Counted from the first letter of the stretch, positions 36,712-46,313 are shown. The stretch: DNA of 64,000 bases from Bradyrhizobium prioriisuperbiae (GCF_032397745.1 NZ_CP135921.1:4204501-4268500); one strand, 5' to 3'. Translations and numbers: made by a program. The notes: generated from the sequence alone by a model not told the origin.

Positions 36712-37914
36712 GTGCGGATATCGCGTGCGGCTCAAGTGGTGGTTCTTGCGTTGTCGGTGTCCGGCGCGCCCGCGCTGGCGGCGGACCCGCCGCCGATCCG
36801 GATCGGCGAAATCTCCAGCTATTCGGCGCTGCCGGTCGGCACCCGCGGCTATCGCCAGGGCTGGGAACTGGCGCGCGACGAGATCAATGCGCGGGGCGGC
36901 GTGCTCGGTCGCAAGCTCGAGATCATCGCCCGCGACGATGCCGGCAAGCCCGATGTCGCCATCACCGCGGCCAACCAGCTGGTCGAATCCGAGCGCGTCG
37001 ATCTCCTGACTGGAACCATCCTCTCCCATGTCGGGCTCGCGGTCGCCGATTTCGCCAAGCAGAAGAAGGTGTTCTTCCTGGCCTCGCAGCCGCTCACCGA
37101 CGCGTTGATCTGGGAGAAAGGCAACCGCTACACCTTCCGGCTGCGGCCCTCGACCTACACCCAGGCGTCGATCCTGGCGAAAGAGGCGGCCAAATTCCCC
37201 GCGCGCCGCTGGGCCACGATCGCGCCGAACTATGAATTCGGCCAGTCGGCGGTGGCGAGCTTCAAGAGCGAGCTGAAGCGACTGCGGCCCGACGTGGAGT
37301 TCGTCTCCGAACAATGGCCGCCGCTCGGCAAGATCGATGCCGGCGCGGTGGTTCAGGCGATGACTTCGGACAAGCCGGAGGCGATTTTCAATGCCACCTT
37401 CGGTCCCGATCTCGCCAAGCTGGTGCGCGAGGGCACCACGCGCAACACCTTCGTGGGCCGGCCGGTGGTCAGCCTCATGACCGGCGAGCCGGAATATCTG
37501 GCGCCGTTGAAGGACGAAGCGCCGGTCGGCTGGCTGGTGACCGGATATCCCTTCAGCGAGATCAGGACCAAAGAGCACGATGCGTTCCTGAAAGCCTATG
37601 TCGACCGCTTCAAGGACACGCCCAACATCGGTGCGCTGATCGGCTACATCAACACGCTGGTGCTCGCCAGGGCCATCGAGACCGCCGGCAACACCAACAC
37701 CGATGATCTGATCAAGGCGATGGAGCATCTCAAGGTCGATACGCCGGCCGGCCGGGTGGCGTTCCGCGCCATCGACCATCAATCGACGCTCGGCGTCTAT
37801 ATCGGGCGGATCGCGGTCAGGGACGGGCAGGGCGTGATGACCGACTGGCGCTATGTCGACGGCGCCGACTTCCAGCCCACCGACACCGAAGTCGCCGCCA
37901 AGCTGAAGAACTAA
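36712..37914 (+). CDS. Liv-type periplasmic binding protein (ligand unknown)
   Basis: 400 residues, GTG start after GGAGGGTAAC. The signal peptide ends near PALAAD. The type-1 periplasmic fold shows IRIGEISSYSALPVGTRGYRQGWELARDEINARGG and VLGRKLEIIARDDAGKPD. Members bind branched-chain amino acids, amides or aromatic acids. No permease or ATPase is adjacent; those of another Liv system may be used. The next two genes encode a Rieske oxygenase and its likely reductase, so an aromatic or methoxylated acid is a plausible ligand. Confidence 0.82.
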   Translation: MRISRAAQVVVLALSVSGAPALAADPPPIRIGEISSYSALPVGTRGYRQGWELARDEINARGGVLGRKLEIIARDDAGKPDVAITAANQLVESERVDLLTGTILSHVGLAVADFAKQKKVFFLASQPLTDALIWEKGNRYTFRLRPSTYTQASILAKEAAKFPARRWATIAPNYEFGQSAVASFKSELKRLRPDVEFVSEQWPPLGKIDAGAVVQAMTSDKPEAIFNATFGPDLAKLVREGTTRNTFVGRPVVSLMTGEPEYLAPLKDEAPVGWLVTGYPFSEIRTKEHDAFLKAYVDRFKDTPNIGALIGYINTLVLARAIETAGNTNTDDLIKAMEHLKVDTPAGRVAFRAIDHQSTLGVYIGRIAVRDGQGVMTDWRYVDGADFQPTDTEVAAKLKN

Positions 37915-37952
37915 TTCGCCGCGTTCTCATTCCCCATCTCCGAAGGTCCGCC

Positions 37953-38993
37953 ATGACGTCGAACGCTCCCCGCAATGCCTGGTATCCGCTGACATGGTCG
38001 CGCAATGTCACGCGCTCGCTCGCTCGCCATCGCCTGTTGGGGGGCGATCTCGTGGCCTACCGCAGCGAGGCCGGGGTGCCGGTCGCGCTCGACGACATGT
38101 GCCCGCATCGTCTCGCACCGTTGTCCATGGGCAAGCTCAAGGGCGACGCGGTCGAGTGCGGTTATCACGGCATGACGTTCGCCCCGAACGGCCGCTGCGT
38201 CCGCATTCCCGGCCAGAGCATGATTCCCGCCAACGCGCGGGTGCCGTCCTATCCGTTGCACGAGAAGATGGGGCTGGTCTGGATCTGGCCGGGCGATCCC
38301 GACCGTGCCGATCCCTCACTGATCTACGACCTGCCGCAATACAACGATCCCGGCTGGCACGCCGCTCATGGCGATGCGCTGCGGATCGAGGCGAACTATC
38401 TCAATCTCGCCGATAATCTCTGCGATCCGGCGCATGTCAGCTTCGTGCATCTCTCCACGCTGGGCAATGCCGCCAGCGAAGAGATCCCGGTCGAGCACAC
38501 CTTCAGCGACAGCGGTGTGCTGGTCTGGCGCTGGATCAAGGACGCGCTGCCGATCCCGCTGTTCGCGAAATACGGCAATTTCCGCGGCAATGTCGACCGT
38601 TGGCACTATTATGATTATGCGGCGCCGTGCAGCGCCGTGATCGATTTCGGTAGCGCCGACGCCCATGTGATCAAGAATCCGGAGGACCGCGGGCAGGGCT
38701 TGCGCATCTTCGCTTGCCATTTCATCACGCCGGTGGACGAGCACGTCTGCATCGATCACTGGCTGCATGTCCGCAACTTCGCCATCGACGATGCCGACGT
38801 CGACCAACGCCTGCACGCGGATTTCCGCATCGCCTTCAATGAGGACAAGGAGATTCTCGAGCGCATCGAGGCGATGGAGCGGGCGCGGCCCAATGCCAAG
38901 CGTATCCGGATCGGCATCGATGCGGCGCCGCAGCGGATGCGCCGGATCGTCGAGCGTATGGCCGCGGGCGATGCCGCGGCACCAGCCGCCTGA
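37953..38993 (+). CDS. Rieske non-haem iron oxygenase, VanA-like
   Basis: 346 residues. The Rieske [2Fe-2S] ligands are C50-P-H52 and C69-G-Y-H72. The mononuclear iron site is in NLADNLCDPAHVSFVH with H161 and H166 and the bridging D158. Length and layout resemble vanillate O-demethylase oxygenase (VanA) and related ring-hydroxylating or O-demethylating enzymes. Electrons would come from the flavoprotein encoded next, probably via a ferredoxin that is not in the window. The substrate cannot be told from sequence. Confidence 0.88.
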   Translation: MTSNAPRNAWYPLTWSRNVTRSLARHRLLGGDLVAYRSEAGVPVALDDMCPHRLAPLSMGKLKGDAVECGYHGMTFAPNGRCVRIPGQSMIPANARVPSYPLHEKMGLVWIWPGDPDRADPSLIYDLPQYNDPGWHAAHGDALRIEANYLNLADNLCDPAHVSFVHLSTLGNAASEEIPVEHTFSDSGVLVWRWIKDALPIPLFAKYGNFRGNVDRWHYYDYAAPCSAVIDFGSADAHVIKNPEDRGQGLRIFACHFITPVDEHVCIDHWLHVRNFAIDDADVDQRLHADFRIAFNEDKEILERIEAMERARPNAKRIRIGIDAAPQRMRRIVERMAAGDAAAPAA

Positions 38994-39014
38994 GCGGATG
39001 GCGGGGCGGTTGCG

Positions 39015-40259
39015 ATGAGCGGCGTGGTCATCATTGGTGGCGGGCAGGCGGCCGTACAGCTCGCCGCATCTCTGCGCGAAAACGGATACGGCGAACGCGT
39101 CACGATTGCAGCCGCCGAAGCGGCACCACCGTATCAGCGCCCGCCATTGTCCAAGGCGTTTCTCAAGGGTGAGGTCAGCAGCGCGAACCTGCTGTTGCGC
39201 GCGGACAATTTCTACACAGGCAACGTGATCGATCTGCGGCTCGGTGACAAGGCCACCGCGATCGACCGACGCGGGCGCAAGGTGCAACTCGCCTCGGGCC
39301 GTTCGCTGCCTTACGCGCATGTGGTTCTCGCCACCGGCAGCCGCAACCGAAGGCTCGATGTGCCAGGATCGGATCTGGACGGCATTTTCTATCTGCGTTC
39401 CCTGGCCGATGCCGAGACGATCAAGGCGCGGTTGGGTGGCCTGACCCAGGTCGTCGTGATCGGCGGCGGTTTTGTCGGCCTCGAACTCGCCTGCGTGATG
39501 CGCGATCTCGGTGCTTCCGTTGTCGTGCTGGAGGCCGCTGATCGCCCCATGGGGCGCGCGATTTCCCAGAAAATGTCGCATCACCTGATGGAGGCTCATG
39601 CAGGCTCGGGTCTCGATTTCCTGCTGGGCGCGAAGATCGCCAGGTTTTCCGGTGCGAGCGGTCGGGTCGCCGGCATTGAAACTGCTGACGGCGTGACAAT
39701 CCCTGCTGATATGGTTCTGGTGGGCATCGGTGCCGATGCTGAAATGGGATTGGCGCGCGACTGCGGACTCGCCGTCTCCAACGGTATCCATGTCGATGAT
39801 CATCTCTCCACCACGGATCCCGCCGTTCACGCCATCGGTGATTGTGCGCTGTTCGAAAACCCGGTCGCCGGCCGCAGGCTGCGCCTGGAATCGGTGCAGA
39901 ATGCAGTTGATCAGGCCCGCTGCCTGGCGGCGACGTTGTCCGGTCGCCCGCAGGCTTATCGCAACGTCCCCTGGTTCTGGAGCGATCAGGGCGATCGCCG
40001 GCTGCAGATCGCCGGGCTGACCGAGGGACACGACAGCTCGATCGTCCGCGGCGATGTTGCGCGCGGCCGGTTCTCGATCTTCTGCTATGCGGGCGAGCGG
40101 CTGCTCGGCGTCGAATCCATCAATCAGGCCTCCGATCACATGATCGCGAGGCGGCTGCTGGCGTCACGCGTGACGCTCGCGCCCGAGCAGGCCGCGGACG
40201 CATCGTTCGATTTGAAGGCGCTGGCGGTTGCCGCGGAGAAAATTCCGGCAAACGCCTGA
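39015..40259 (+). CDS. FAD-dependent ferredoxin reductase
   Basis: 414 residues of the oxygenase-coupled NADH-ferredoxin reductase group. The FAD motif VVIIGGGQAAVQLAASLRENG is at the N-terminus, PYQRPPLSKAFLKG follows, the NAD motif VVVIGGGFVGLELA is near 150, and the second FAD contact AIGDCALF is near 275. It probably feeds the adjacent Rieske oxygenase through a [2Fe-2S] ferredoxin. VanA normally pairs with the one-piece reductase VanB, so this split arrangement is noteworthy. Confidence 0.88.
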   Translation: MSGVVIIGGGQAAVQLAASLRENGYGERVTIAAAEAAPPYQRPPLSKAFLKGEVSSANLLLRADNFYTGNVIDLRLGDKATAIDRRGRKVQLASGRSLPYAHVVLATGSRNRRLDVPGSDLDGIFYLRSLADAETIKARLGGLTQVVVIGGGFVGLELACVMRDLGASVVVLEAADRPMGRAISQKMSHHLMEAHAGSGLDFLLGAKIARFSGASGRVAGIETADGVTIPADMVLVGIGADAEMGLARDCGLAVSNGIHVDDHLSTTDPAVHAIGDCALFENPVAGRRLRLESVQNAVDQARCLAATLSGRPQAYRNVPWFWSDQGDRRLQIAGLTEGHDSSIVRGDVARGRFSIFCYAGERLLGVESINQASDHMIARRLLASRVTLAPEQAADASFDLKALAVAAEKIPANA

Positions 40260-40293
40260 GTGTTCTTGCTGGAACGGAAATGTATCACTCTGC

Positions 40294-40405
40294 GTCATGC
40301 CCGCGCTTGTCGCGGGCATCCACTTAGTAGCGTTGCAGCAAGGAAGACGTGGATGTAGCGGCGACTCGGCTACGCCGAGTCGCTGGGGACAAGCCCGGCC
40401 ATGAC
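40294..40405. repeat. Modular intergenic palindromic repeat, copy B2 (reverse orientation)
   Basis: Read on the minus strand it starts GTCATGGCCGGGCTTGTCCC, followed by the hairpin module (40361-40383, GCGACTCGGCTACGCCGAGTCGC) and then the long arms. It is therefore copy B1 inverted. It fills the gap between two convergent genes. Confidence 0.75.
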
Positions 40406-40443
40406 GAGTTCACAATGATCGTTCGTTTCCGAACAACGGCCAC

Positions 40444-41541
40444 TTACTGCGCAGCCTGCGCCGCTTCCAGCGTCGGATAATCCGTATAGCCCTTGGCGCC
40501 GCCGCCATAGAACGTCGCCTTGTCGAAATCGTTCAGCGGCGCGCCCTGCTTCAGGCGTTCGACCAGGTCCGGGTTGGAGATGAACAGCTTGCCGAACGCG
40601 ATCAGGTCGGCGTCGTCGGCCGCCAGCACCTGGCTCGCGAGGTCGAGCGAATAGCCGTTGTTGGCGATGTACGCTCCCTTGAAGCGTTTGCGCAGCGACT
40701 TGTAGTCGAACGGCGCGATGTCGCGCGGGCCGCCGGTGGCGCCTTCGACGACATGGATGTAGACGAGCTTCTGCGCGTTGAGCTGGTCGACGATATGATC
40801 GTACAGCGCCTGCGGGTTGCTGTCGGAGGCGTCGTTGGCCGGTGTTACCGGCGAGATGCGGATGCCGGTGCGCGCGGCGCCGACTTCGGCGACCACTGCC
40901 TGCGAGACTTCGAGGATCAGTTTGGCGCGGTTCTCGATCGAGCCGCCGTAGGAGTCCGTGCGCTTGTTGATGCCGTCCTTGGCGAACTGCTCCAGCAGAT
41001 AGCCGTTGGCGCCGTGAACCTCGACGCCGTCGAAGCCGGCCGCGATCGCATTGGCCGCGCCGCGCTTGAAGTCGTCGATGATGCCGGGAATTTCAGCAAG
41101 CTCCAGCGCGCGGGGCTCGGAGACGTCGGCAAAGGTGCCGCCGACGAAGGTCTTGCCCTTGGCGCGGATCGCGGAGGGGGCGACCGGCGCGCCGTTGTTG
41201 GGCTGCAGGTCGGTGTGGGAGATACGGCCGACATGCCAGAGCTGGAGATAGATGTGGCCGCCGCGCTCGTGCACCCGGTCGGTCACCTTGCGCCAGCCGG
41301 CGATCTGCTCCTGTGAATAGATGCCGGGCGTGTCCTGGTAACCCTGGCCCTGCTGCGAAACTTGCGTCGCTTCGCTGATCAGAAGACCCGCGGAGGCACG
41401 CTGGCCGTAATACTCCACTGCCAGCGGATTGGGCACGAAACCGGCGAGCGCGCGGTTGCGCGTCAAGGGTGCCATCACGGCGCGGTTTGCGAGGGTGACG
41501 GAGCCGAGCTTGTACGGCTCGAAAAGTTTGGCGGTGCTCAT
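40444..41541 (-). CDS. nemA: Old yellow enzyme family alkene reductase, NemA-like
   Basis: 365 residues from ATG 41541. The FMN-binding TIM barrel shows LFEPYKLGSVTLANRAVMAPLTRNRA, then YLQLWHVGRISH and a segment with FDGVEVHGANGYLLEQF (the HxxN-type substrate/flavin motif). LARRGFIS-like ends are replaced by AFGKLFISNPDLVERL. NAD(P)H-dependent reduction of activated C=C bonds, nitro esters or N-ethylmaleimide is expected. It is followed on the same strand by nothing before repeat B2; the SDR gene lies 81 bp upstream. Confidence 0.88.
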   Translation of the reverse strand: MSTAKLFEPYKLGSVTLANRAVMAPLTRNRALAGFVPNPLAVEYYGQRASAGLLISEATQVSQQGQGYQDTPGIYSQEQIAGWRKVTDRVHERGGHIYLQLWHVGRISHTDLQPNNGAPVAPSAIRAKGKTFVGGTFADVSEPRALELAEIPGIIDDFKRGAANAIAAGFDGVEVHGANGYLLEQFAKDGINKRTDSYGGSIENRAKLILEVSQAVVAEVGAARTGIRISPVTPANDASDSNPQALYDHIVDQLNAQKLVYIHVVEGATGGPRDIAPFDYKSLRKRFKGAYIANNGYSLDLASQVLAADDADLIAFGKLFISNPDLVERLKQGAPLNDFDKATFYGGGAKGYTDYPTLEAAQAAQ

Positions 41542-41622
41542 GTGAAGCGGAATCCCCGAAGGTTGATAATGACATTCACGTGGACACGGCCGCCGCAAAA
41601 CGCAAGCGAGGGGCTGCCATAC

Positions 41623-42492
41623 TCAAGCCGTCGGGCTCCGCGCGATACCGCCCATATGTCCGCCATCGACGAACAAAGTATGAGCATTGACGTAGGACGA
41701 TTCATTCGAAATCAGGAACAGGGCAGCATAAGCCACCTCCCAGCCGGTGGCCTGGCGGCCGAATGGCACTGTCACCGCCCGGTCCGAGCGCCGTCGGCTG
41801 GCATCGCGCCCCATCGGGGTGTCGACATAGCCCGGCGCGATCACATTGCAGCGAATGCCCTTGGGTTCCCCAGCCAGCGCGATGGCCCGGGCCAAAGCGA
41901 TCTGCGCCGCCTTGGAAGATTCATAGGCCGGGTTGTGCCCGCTCGCCCGCTGGCTGGCGATCGACGAGGTTAATGTGATGGCGCCGCCGGGCGCCATCAC
42001 CTCGAGCGCCTGCTGCGCGAACAACATGTGGCTGCGGACATTGACGGCGAAGTCCAGGTCCCAGACCTCGGGCGTCAATTTGGCAAGCGGCAGTCCCTGC
42101 GAGATCCCGACATTCAGCGCCAGGCCATCAAGCCCGCCGAGCCGCTGCACACAGCGCGCGAGCACCGGCGCGATGGCCGTGGGATCGGCGACATCGGCCA
42201 CCTCGGGAAACGCCTTGCCTCCCTCGGCCGTGATCAGCATGCAGGTTTCCTCGGCGGCCTCGCGCGAGGCATCGACGCAGGCGACCCGCGCACCTTCGCG
42301 CGCGAACAGGATCGCCATCGCGCGGCCATTGCCGATCGGGGGCTTTTCGTCGACCACTCGGCGTTGCCCGGCGCCGACCACGATGATGTGGCGGCCGGTG
42401 AGCCGATGCCGTCCGGACCCGCGCCCCACCGACTCCGGATGCAGCGATGCGCCGGGGTCGAGATGCAGTGGCGCTTGGGTTGTGATCGACAT
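41623..42492 (-). CDS. Short-chain dehydrogenase/reductase
   Basis: 289 residues. The Rossmann glycine motif is HIIVVGAGQ...IGNGRAMA, with extra residues between the glycines, a known variant. LNVGIS stands in for NNAG, a serine lies in TLTSSIAS, and the catalytic YESSK has the Tyr-Lys pair. The C-terminus is the usual LFVDGG. An oxidoreductase for a hydroxy or keto group on an unknown substrate. An N-terminal extension of about 30 residues precedes the fold. Co-oriented with the Liv transporter and the old yellow enzyme. Confidence 0.88.
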   Translation of the reverse strand: MSITTQAPLHLDPGASLHPESVGRGSGRHRLTGRHIIVVGAGQRRVVDEKPPIGNGRAMAILFAREGARVACVDASREAAEETCMLITAEGGKAFPEVADVADPTAIAPVLARCVQRLGGLDGLALNVGISQGLPLAKLTPEVWDLDFAVNVRSHMLFAQQALEVMAPGGAITLTSSIASQRASGHNPAYESSKAAQIALARAIALAGEPKGIRCNVIAPGYVDTPMGRDASRRRSDRAVTVPFGRQATGWEVAYAALFLISNESSYVNAHTLFVDGGHMGGIARSPTA

Positions 42493-42575
42493 GGCGTCCT
42501 CGCTGTTATTCTGCTCGAGGCAAGCCTAGCACGCTCCCTTGGCGAGGGAGTCCGCAAAGTGCGAATGGCGCAATG

Positions 42576-43637
42576 TCAGCCGCGCGACGCTCCGCGCAGC
42601 CGTCCGACCACGCCGGTCGGGAAGAAGTAGACACTGGCGATGAACAGCAGCCCGAGCCACAGCAGCCAGCGGTCGGGATGCAGCAGGCCCGGCAGCAGCG
42701 GCAGGCCGGCGTCGGCCGCGGCGCTGGAAGCCGCTCCCATCAATGCCTGGAGGTAATTTTGTGCCAGGATGAAGATCACGGCGCCGATCAGGGCGCCGTA
42801 GATCGTGCCCATGCCGCCGATCACCACCATCAGCAGGATGTCGAGCATGATCGAGAACGACAGCGAGGTGTCGGGGCCGGCATAACGCAGCCACAGCGCG
42901 TTGAGCACGCCGGCGCCCGCGGCCACCAGGGCCGCGATGCAGTTCGCCCAGGTCAGGTGAAACACCGTGCGATAACCCAGCGCTTCGGCGCGGAAACGAT
43001 TTTCGCGGATCGCCTGCAGCACCCGCCCGAACGGCGAATTCACGATCCGCAGTAGCCCCAGGATCATCGCCGCCGACGCAATGAAGATCATGTAGTAGGT
43101 CAGCGTGCGGCCGGTGATCGCGATGCCGAACAGGTTCTTGACGAACACCGTGCCCGGGCGCAGCAACTCCGGCAACTGGAAGCTGCGGCCGTCTTCGCCG
43201 CCGGTCAGCCACGACAGTTGCGAGGCCAGCACCAGGAATGCGGACGCCACCGCCAGTGTGATCATGGCAAAGAAGATCGCCTGCACCCGCAGCGAGAACA
43301 GCCCGATCGCCAGCGCCAGCAGCGCGGCCAGCGGCAGGCCGACCACAAGCCCGGTCGCGACCGCGGCCCAGCTCGGCCCCATGCCATAGAGCGCAATGGC
43401 AATGGCGTAACTGCCGATGCCGTAGAACATGGTGTGGGCGAACGACACCGTGCCGGTGTAGCCCAGCAGCAGATCGTAGGAGGCGACCAGGGCCGCGAAG
43501 ATGCAGATCTTGGTCGCGACATTCAGCGCCTTCGCGCCGGGAAACAGGAACGGCGCCGCGGCCAGCGCCACGACGATGAGCAAGAGCAGGGCGCTGAGCA
43601 CGCGGCTGCGCGGCGGATCACCTGAAAGAATCATCAT
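42576..43637 (-). CDS. livM: Branched-chain-type ABC transporter permease LivM
   Basis: 353 residues from ATG 43637 (MMILSGDPPRSR), overlapping the LivH stop. About ten hydrophobic segments are present, with YDLLLGYTGTVSFAHTMFYGIGSYA (the LivM hallmark), QAIRENRFRAEALGY (coupling loop) and GGMGTIYGALIGA. It forms the channel with LivH. Last gene of the transporter cluster, followed 83 bp later by the SDR gene. Confidence 0.9.
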   Translation of the reverse strand: MMILSGDPPRSRVLSALLLLIVVALAAAPFLFPGAKALNVATKICIFAALVASYDLLLGYTGTVSFAHTMFYGIGSYAIAIALYGMGPSWAAVATGLVVGLPLAALLALAIGLFSLRVQAIFFAMITLAVASAFLVLASQLSWLTGGEDGRSFQLPELLRPGTVFVKNLFGIAITGRTLTYYMIFIASAAMILGLLRIVNSPFGRVLQAIRENRFRAEALGYRTVFHLTWANCIAALVAAGAGVLNALWLRYAGPDTSLSFSIMLDILLMVVIGGMGTIYGALIGAVIFILAQNYLQALMGAASSAAADAGLPLLPGLLHPDRWLLWLGLLFIASVYFFPTGVVGRLRGASRG

Positions 43638-44644
43638 CGGTTGGTCACCGCATAAAGCCCGCGCGGCCGCCACATCAGGATGACGACCATCAGGAGGATG
43701 TTGGAGACCAGCGCCAGCTTCGGCACCAGGAAGCCGCCATAGTTGGCGACCATCGCCACGAGAATGGCACCGATGAAGCAGCCGCTGACCGATCCCAAGC
43801 CGCCGATGATGACTACGATGAAGATCAGCACCATCAGGTCGGCGCCCATCGAGGCATGGATCTGCTCGCGATACAGCCCCCACATCACCCCGCCGAGACC
43901 GGCCAGCGCCGAGCCCACCATGAACACGCCGAGGAACAGCCGGCGGATGCGATAGCCCAGCGCTTCCACCATTTCGCGGTTCTCGACGCCGGCGCGGATG
44001 AGCAGTCCTATCTTGGTGCGGTTGAGCACCAGCAGTGTGGCGACGAACACCACCAAGCCGACCACCATCGCCAGCACGCGATATTTGGCGATCGCGATGT
44101 CGCCGATAATGAACGAGCCGCGCAACGCCGCGGGCAGCGGCATCGGGATTTGCGCCGGGCCCCACAGCGCATAGAGCGCCTGCTCGGCAACGATTAGCCC
44201 GCCCATGGTGATCAGGATCTGCTTCAGATGATTGCCGTACACGGGAAGGATCAGCACCCGCTCGAACACCAGGCCCAGCGCGCCGGACACCGCCATCGCC
44301 AGCAGCACCGCGGGCGCCAGCGCCGCAAGGTTGGTCCAGAGCGCGTCAGCCTGGATCCAGCCGGCCAGCGGCCCAAGCACCAGCGTCGCCACATAGGCGC
44401 CGACGGCGATGAAGGCGCCATGGCCGAAATTCAGCACGTCCATCAGTCCGAACACCAGCGTCAGCCCGGACGCCATGATGAAGATCATCATGCCCATGGC
44501 GAGGCTCGCCACGGTGAGGGTAACCCAGGACGAGGTCGAACCGATCAGCGGCAGCATGATGGCCGCAAGCACAATCGGCAGCAGCACCGGGATGATATCG
44601 CGCGGCGGTTGCGGCAGGGTGTCGTCCAGCGCCGTATCGGTCAT
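43634..44644 (-). CDS. livH: Branched-chain-type ABC transporter permease LivH
   Basis: 336 residues, slightly longer than usual because of an N-terminal tail rich in Asp and Pro. Family motifs are GLTLVFGLMDVLNFGHGAF, the coupling loop VENREMVEALGYRI, and IIGGLGSVSGCFIGAI. It overlaps both livM (ATGA) and livF (start/stop), so the genes are translated as a unit. Confidence 0.9.
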   Translation of the reverse strand: MTDTALDDTLPQPPRDIIPVLLPIVLAAIMLPLIGSTSSWVTLTVASLAMGMMIFIMASGLTLVFGLMDVLNFGHGAFIAVGAYVATLVLGPLAGWIQADALWTNLAALAPAVLLAMAVSGALGLVFERVLILPVYGNHLKQILITMGGLIVAEQALYALWGPAQIPMPLPAALRGSFIIGDIAIAKYRVLAMVVGLVVFVATLLVLNRTKIGLLIRAGVENREMVEALGYRIRRLFLGVFMVGSALAGLGGVMWGLYREQIHASMGADLMVLIFIVVIIGGLGSVSGCFIGAILVAMVANYGGFLVPKLALVSNILLMVVILMWRPRGLYAVTNR

Positions 44645-45363
44645 TGATGCGCCTCCAGGCTGAGGCCGAGAAAACGTTCCTGCAGCGTGGTGTTCTCGGC
44701 GAGCTCGGCCATCGCGCCGCGATGCACGATCCTGCCGTTGTCCATCACGGCGACATCGTCACCGAGCTGTTGCGCCACGCGAAAATTCTGCTCGACCAGC
44801 AGGATCGTGGCGCCGCGGCGCTTGATCTCGGCCAGGCAATCGATCAGGGCCATCACGATCGCCGGAGCGAGGCCCTTGGTTGGCTCGTCGATCAAGAGCA
44901 ATTGCCGCGGCTCGACAATGGCGCGGGCGATCGACAGCATCTGTTTTTGGCCGCCGGACAGCGTGCCGGCGCGCGACAGCCAGAATTTCTTCAGCGCCGG
45001 AAAGAACTGGAAGATCCACACGAGTTGAGCGTCGTCGAGCGGGCCGTTGCGGGCGGCAAGGATCAGGTTTTCCTTCACCGTCAAATCGGAGAACACCGCC
45101 ATGGTCTCCGGCACATAACCGATGCCTCGGCTGGCGATCTCGGGCGTGGTCTTCGCCTCGATCCGCTCGGTGCCGAGCGTGATGCTGCCCGACGACGCCG
45201 GCCACAGGCCCATGATGGTGCGCAGCGTCGTGGTCTTGCCGGCGCCGTTGCGCCCCAGCAGCATGGTGGTGCGGCCCTCGGCAACGCCGAGATCGACCCC
45301 CTGCAGGATGTGATAACGCCCGATATGGGTGTGCACGCCGGTGAGGGACAGAAGTGCGCTCAT
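44641..45363 (-). CDS. livF: Branched-chain-type ABC transporter ATPase LivF
   Basis: 240 residues. Walker A GRNGAGKTTT, signature LSGGQKQM, Walker B LLLIDEPTKGLAP and switch region LVEQN mark a LivF subunit. It powers LivHM together with LivG. Overlaps both neighbours by 4 bp. Confidence 0.92.
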   Translation of the reverse strand: MSALLSLTGVHTHIGRYHILQGVDLGVAEGRTTMLLGRNGAGKTTTLRTIMGLWPASSGSITLGTERIEAKTTPEIASRGIGYVPETMAVFSDLTVKENLILAARNGPLDDAQLVWIFQFFPALKKFWLSRAGTLSGGQKQMLSIARAIVEPRQLLLIDEPTKGLAPAIVMALIDCLAEIKRRGATILLVEQNFRVAQQLGDDVAVMDNGRIVHRGAMAELAENTTLQERFLGLSLEAHQ

Positions 45364-46127
45364 GCGGCGCTCTTTCCCGGGGCGATGCCGAGATACGCCT
45401 CCTGCACGATCGGCGAGGCGATCACTTCCGCCGGCTCGCCATCCGCGACCAGGCGGCCGTTGTGCAGCACAATGATGCGATCCGCCAGCGAGCGCACCAC
45501 GTCCATCTTGTGCTCCACCAGGAGGATGATTTTGGTCGGGTCTCGTTTCAGTTTTGCGATCAGGTCGAGCACCACCGGCACTTCGTCCACGCTCATGCCG
45601 GCGGTCGGCTCGTCGAACATGAACACCTTCGGCTCCAGCGCCATCATCAGCGCCACTTCCAGCTTGCGCTGGTCGCCATGGGACAGCACGGTCGCCGCCA
45701 CGGCGCGCTTGCCGCCGAGCGCCACGCTGTCGAGGATGGCGTCGGCGCGTTCGACAAGATCCGTGCGCTTCATCCAGGGCCGCAGCATGTCGTAGTGCAC
45801 GCCGGCCGCCGCCTGCACCGCAAGGCGCACATTCTCTTCCACACTCAAATTCGGAAACAGATTGGTGAGCTGGAAGGCGCGCCCCAGTCCCGCGCGCGTG
45901 CGCAGCGGCGCGGAGAGTTTGGTGATGTCGTTGCCGTTCAGCAGCACCTGGCCTGCGCTGGCCGTCAGCTGGCCGGAGATCAAATTGAAATAGGTGGTTT
46001 TGCCGGCGCCGTTCGGCCCGACAATGGCGGTGAGTTCGCCGGGACGAAATGCGCAGCTCACGCCATTGACGGCGACATGGCCGCCGAAACGAATGGTGAG
46101 ATCGCGGGTTTCGAGGGTGAGGGTCAT
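45360..46127 (-). CDS. livG: Branched-chain-type ABC transporter ATPase LivG
   Basis: 255 residues. Walker A GPNGAGKTTYF, the LivG-typical signature LSHGDQRKLEVALMM (in place of LSGGQ, normal for this subunit), Walker B VFMFDEPTAGM and switch LVEHKMDVV are present. Its stop overlaps the livF start. Repeat copy A3 lies upstream, separating it from the binding-protein gene. Confidence 0.92.
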   Translation of the reverse strand: MTLTLETRDLTIRFGGHVAVNGVSCAFRPGELTAIVGPNGAGKTTYFNLISGQLTASAGQVLLNGNDITKLSAPLRTRAGLGRAFQLTNLFPNLSVEENVRLAVQAAAGVHYDMLRPWMKRTDLVERADAILDSVALGGKRAVAATVLSHGDQRKLEVALMMALEPKVFMFDEPTAGMSVDEVPVVLDLIAKLKRDPTKIILLVEHKMDVVRSLADRIIVLHNGRLVADGEPAEVIASPIVQEAYLGIAPGKSAA

Positions 46128-46173
46128 GGGGATTATGCCGTTAGATCAGCAAAGACGCTTCGACACTCTCAGC

Positions 46174-46265
46174 GTCATGCGCGGGCTTGACCCGCGTATC
46201 CAGCTTTCTTCACAGAGGTTCGTGTTGCGAAGAAGCTGGATTGCCGGGTCAAGCCCGGCAATGAC
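46174..46265. repeat. Modular intergenic palindromic repeat, copy A3 (no inner module)
   Basis: GTCATGCGCGGGCTTGACCCGCG, ATCCAGCTTTCTTC, AAGAAGCTGGAT and CCGGGTCAAGCCCGGCAATGACG form the long stem. The GCGACTTGG hairpin module seen in A1 and A2 is absent. It sits inside the transporter gene set, between livK and livG. Confidence 0.8.
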
Positions 46266-46313
46266 GCAGTGGGGGACGATACGTCTGGTGTAAACGATGC
46301 GACGTGGTTGCCC

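Noticed and set aside
41623..42492. SDR with an insertion between the Rossmann glycines, considered as damaged
   Set aside because: GAGQ...GNGRA spacing of this sort is a known SDR variant, and the Tyr-Lys pair and C-terminus are intact.
45360..46127. LivG signature LSHGDQR considered as degenerate
   Set aside because: This form is normal for LivG subunits, unlike the LTADA change in the glycerol ATPase.
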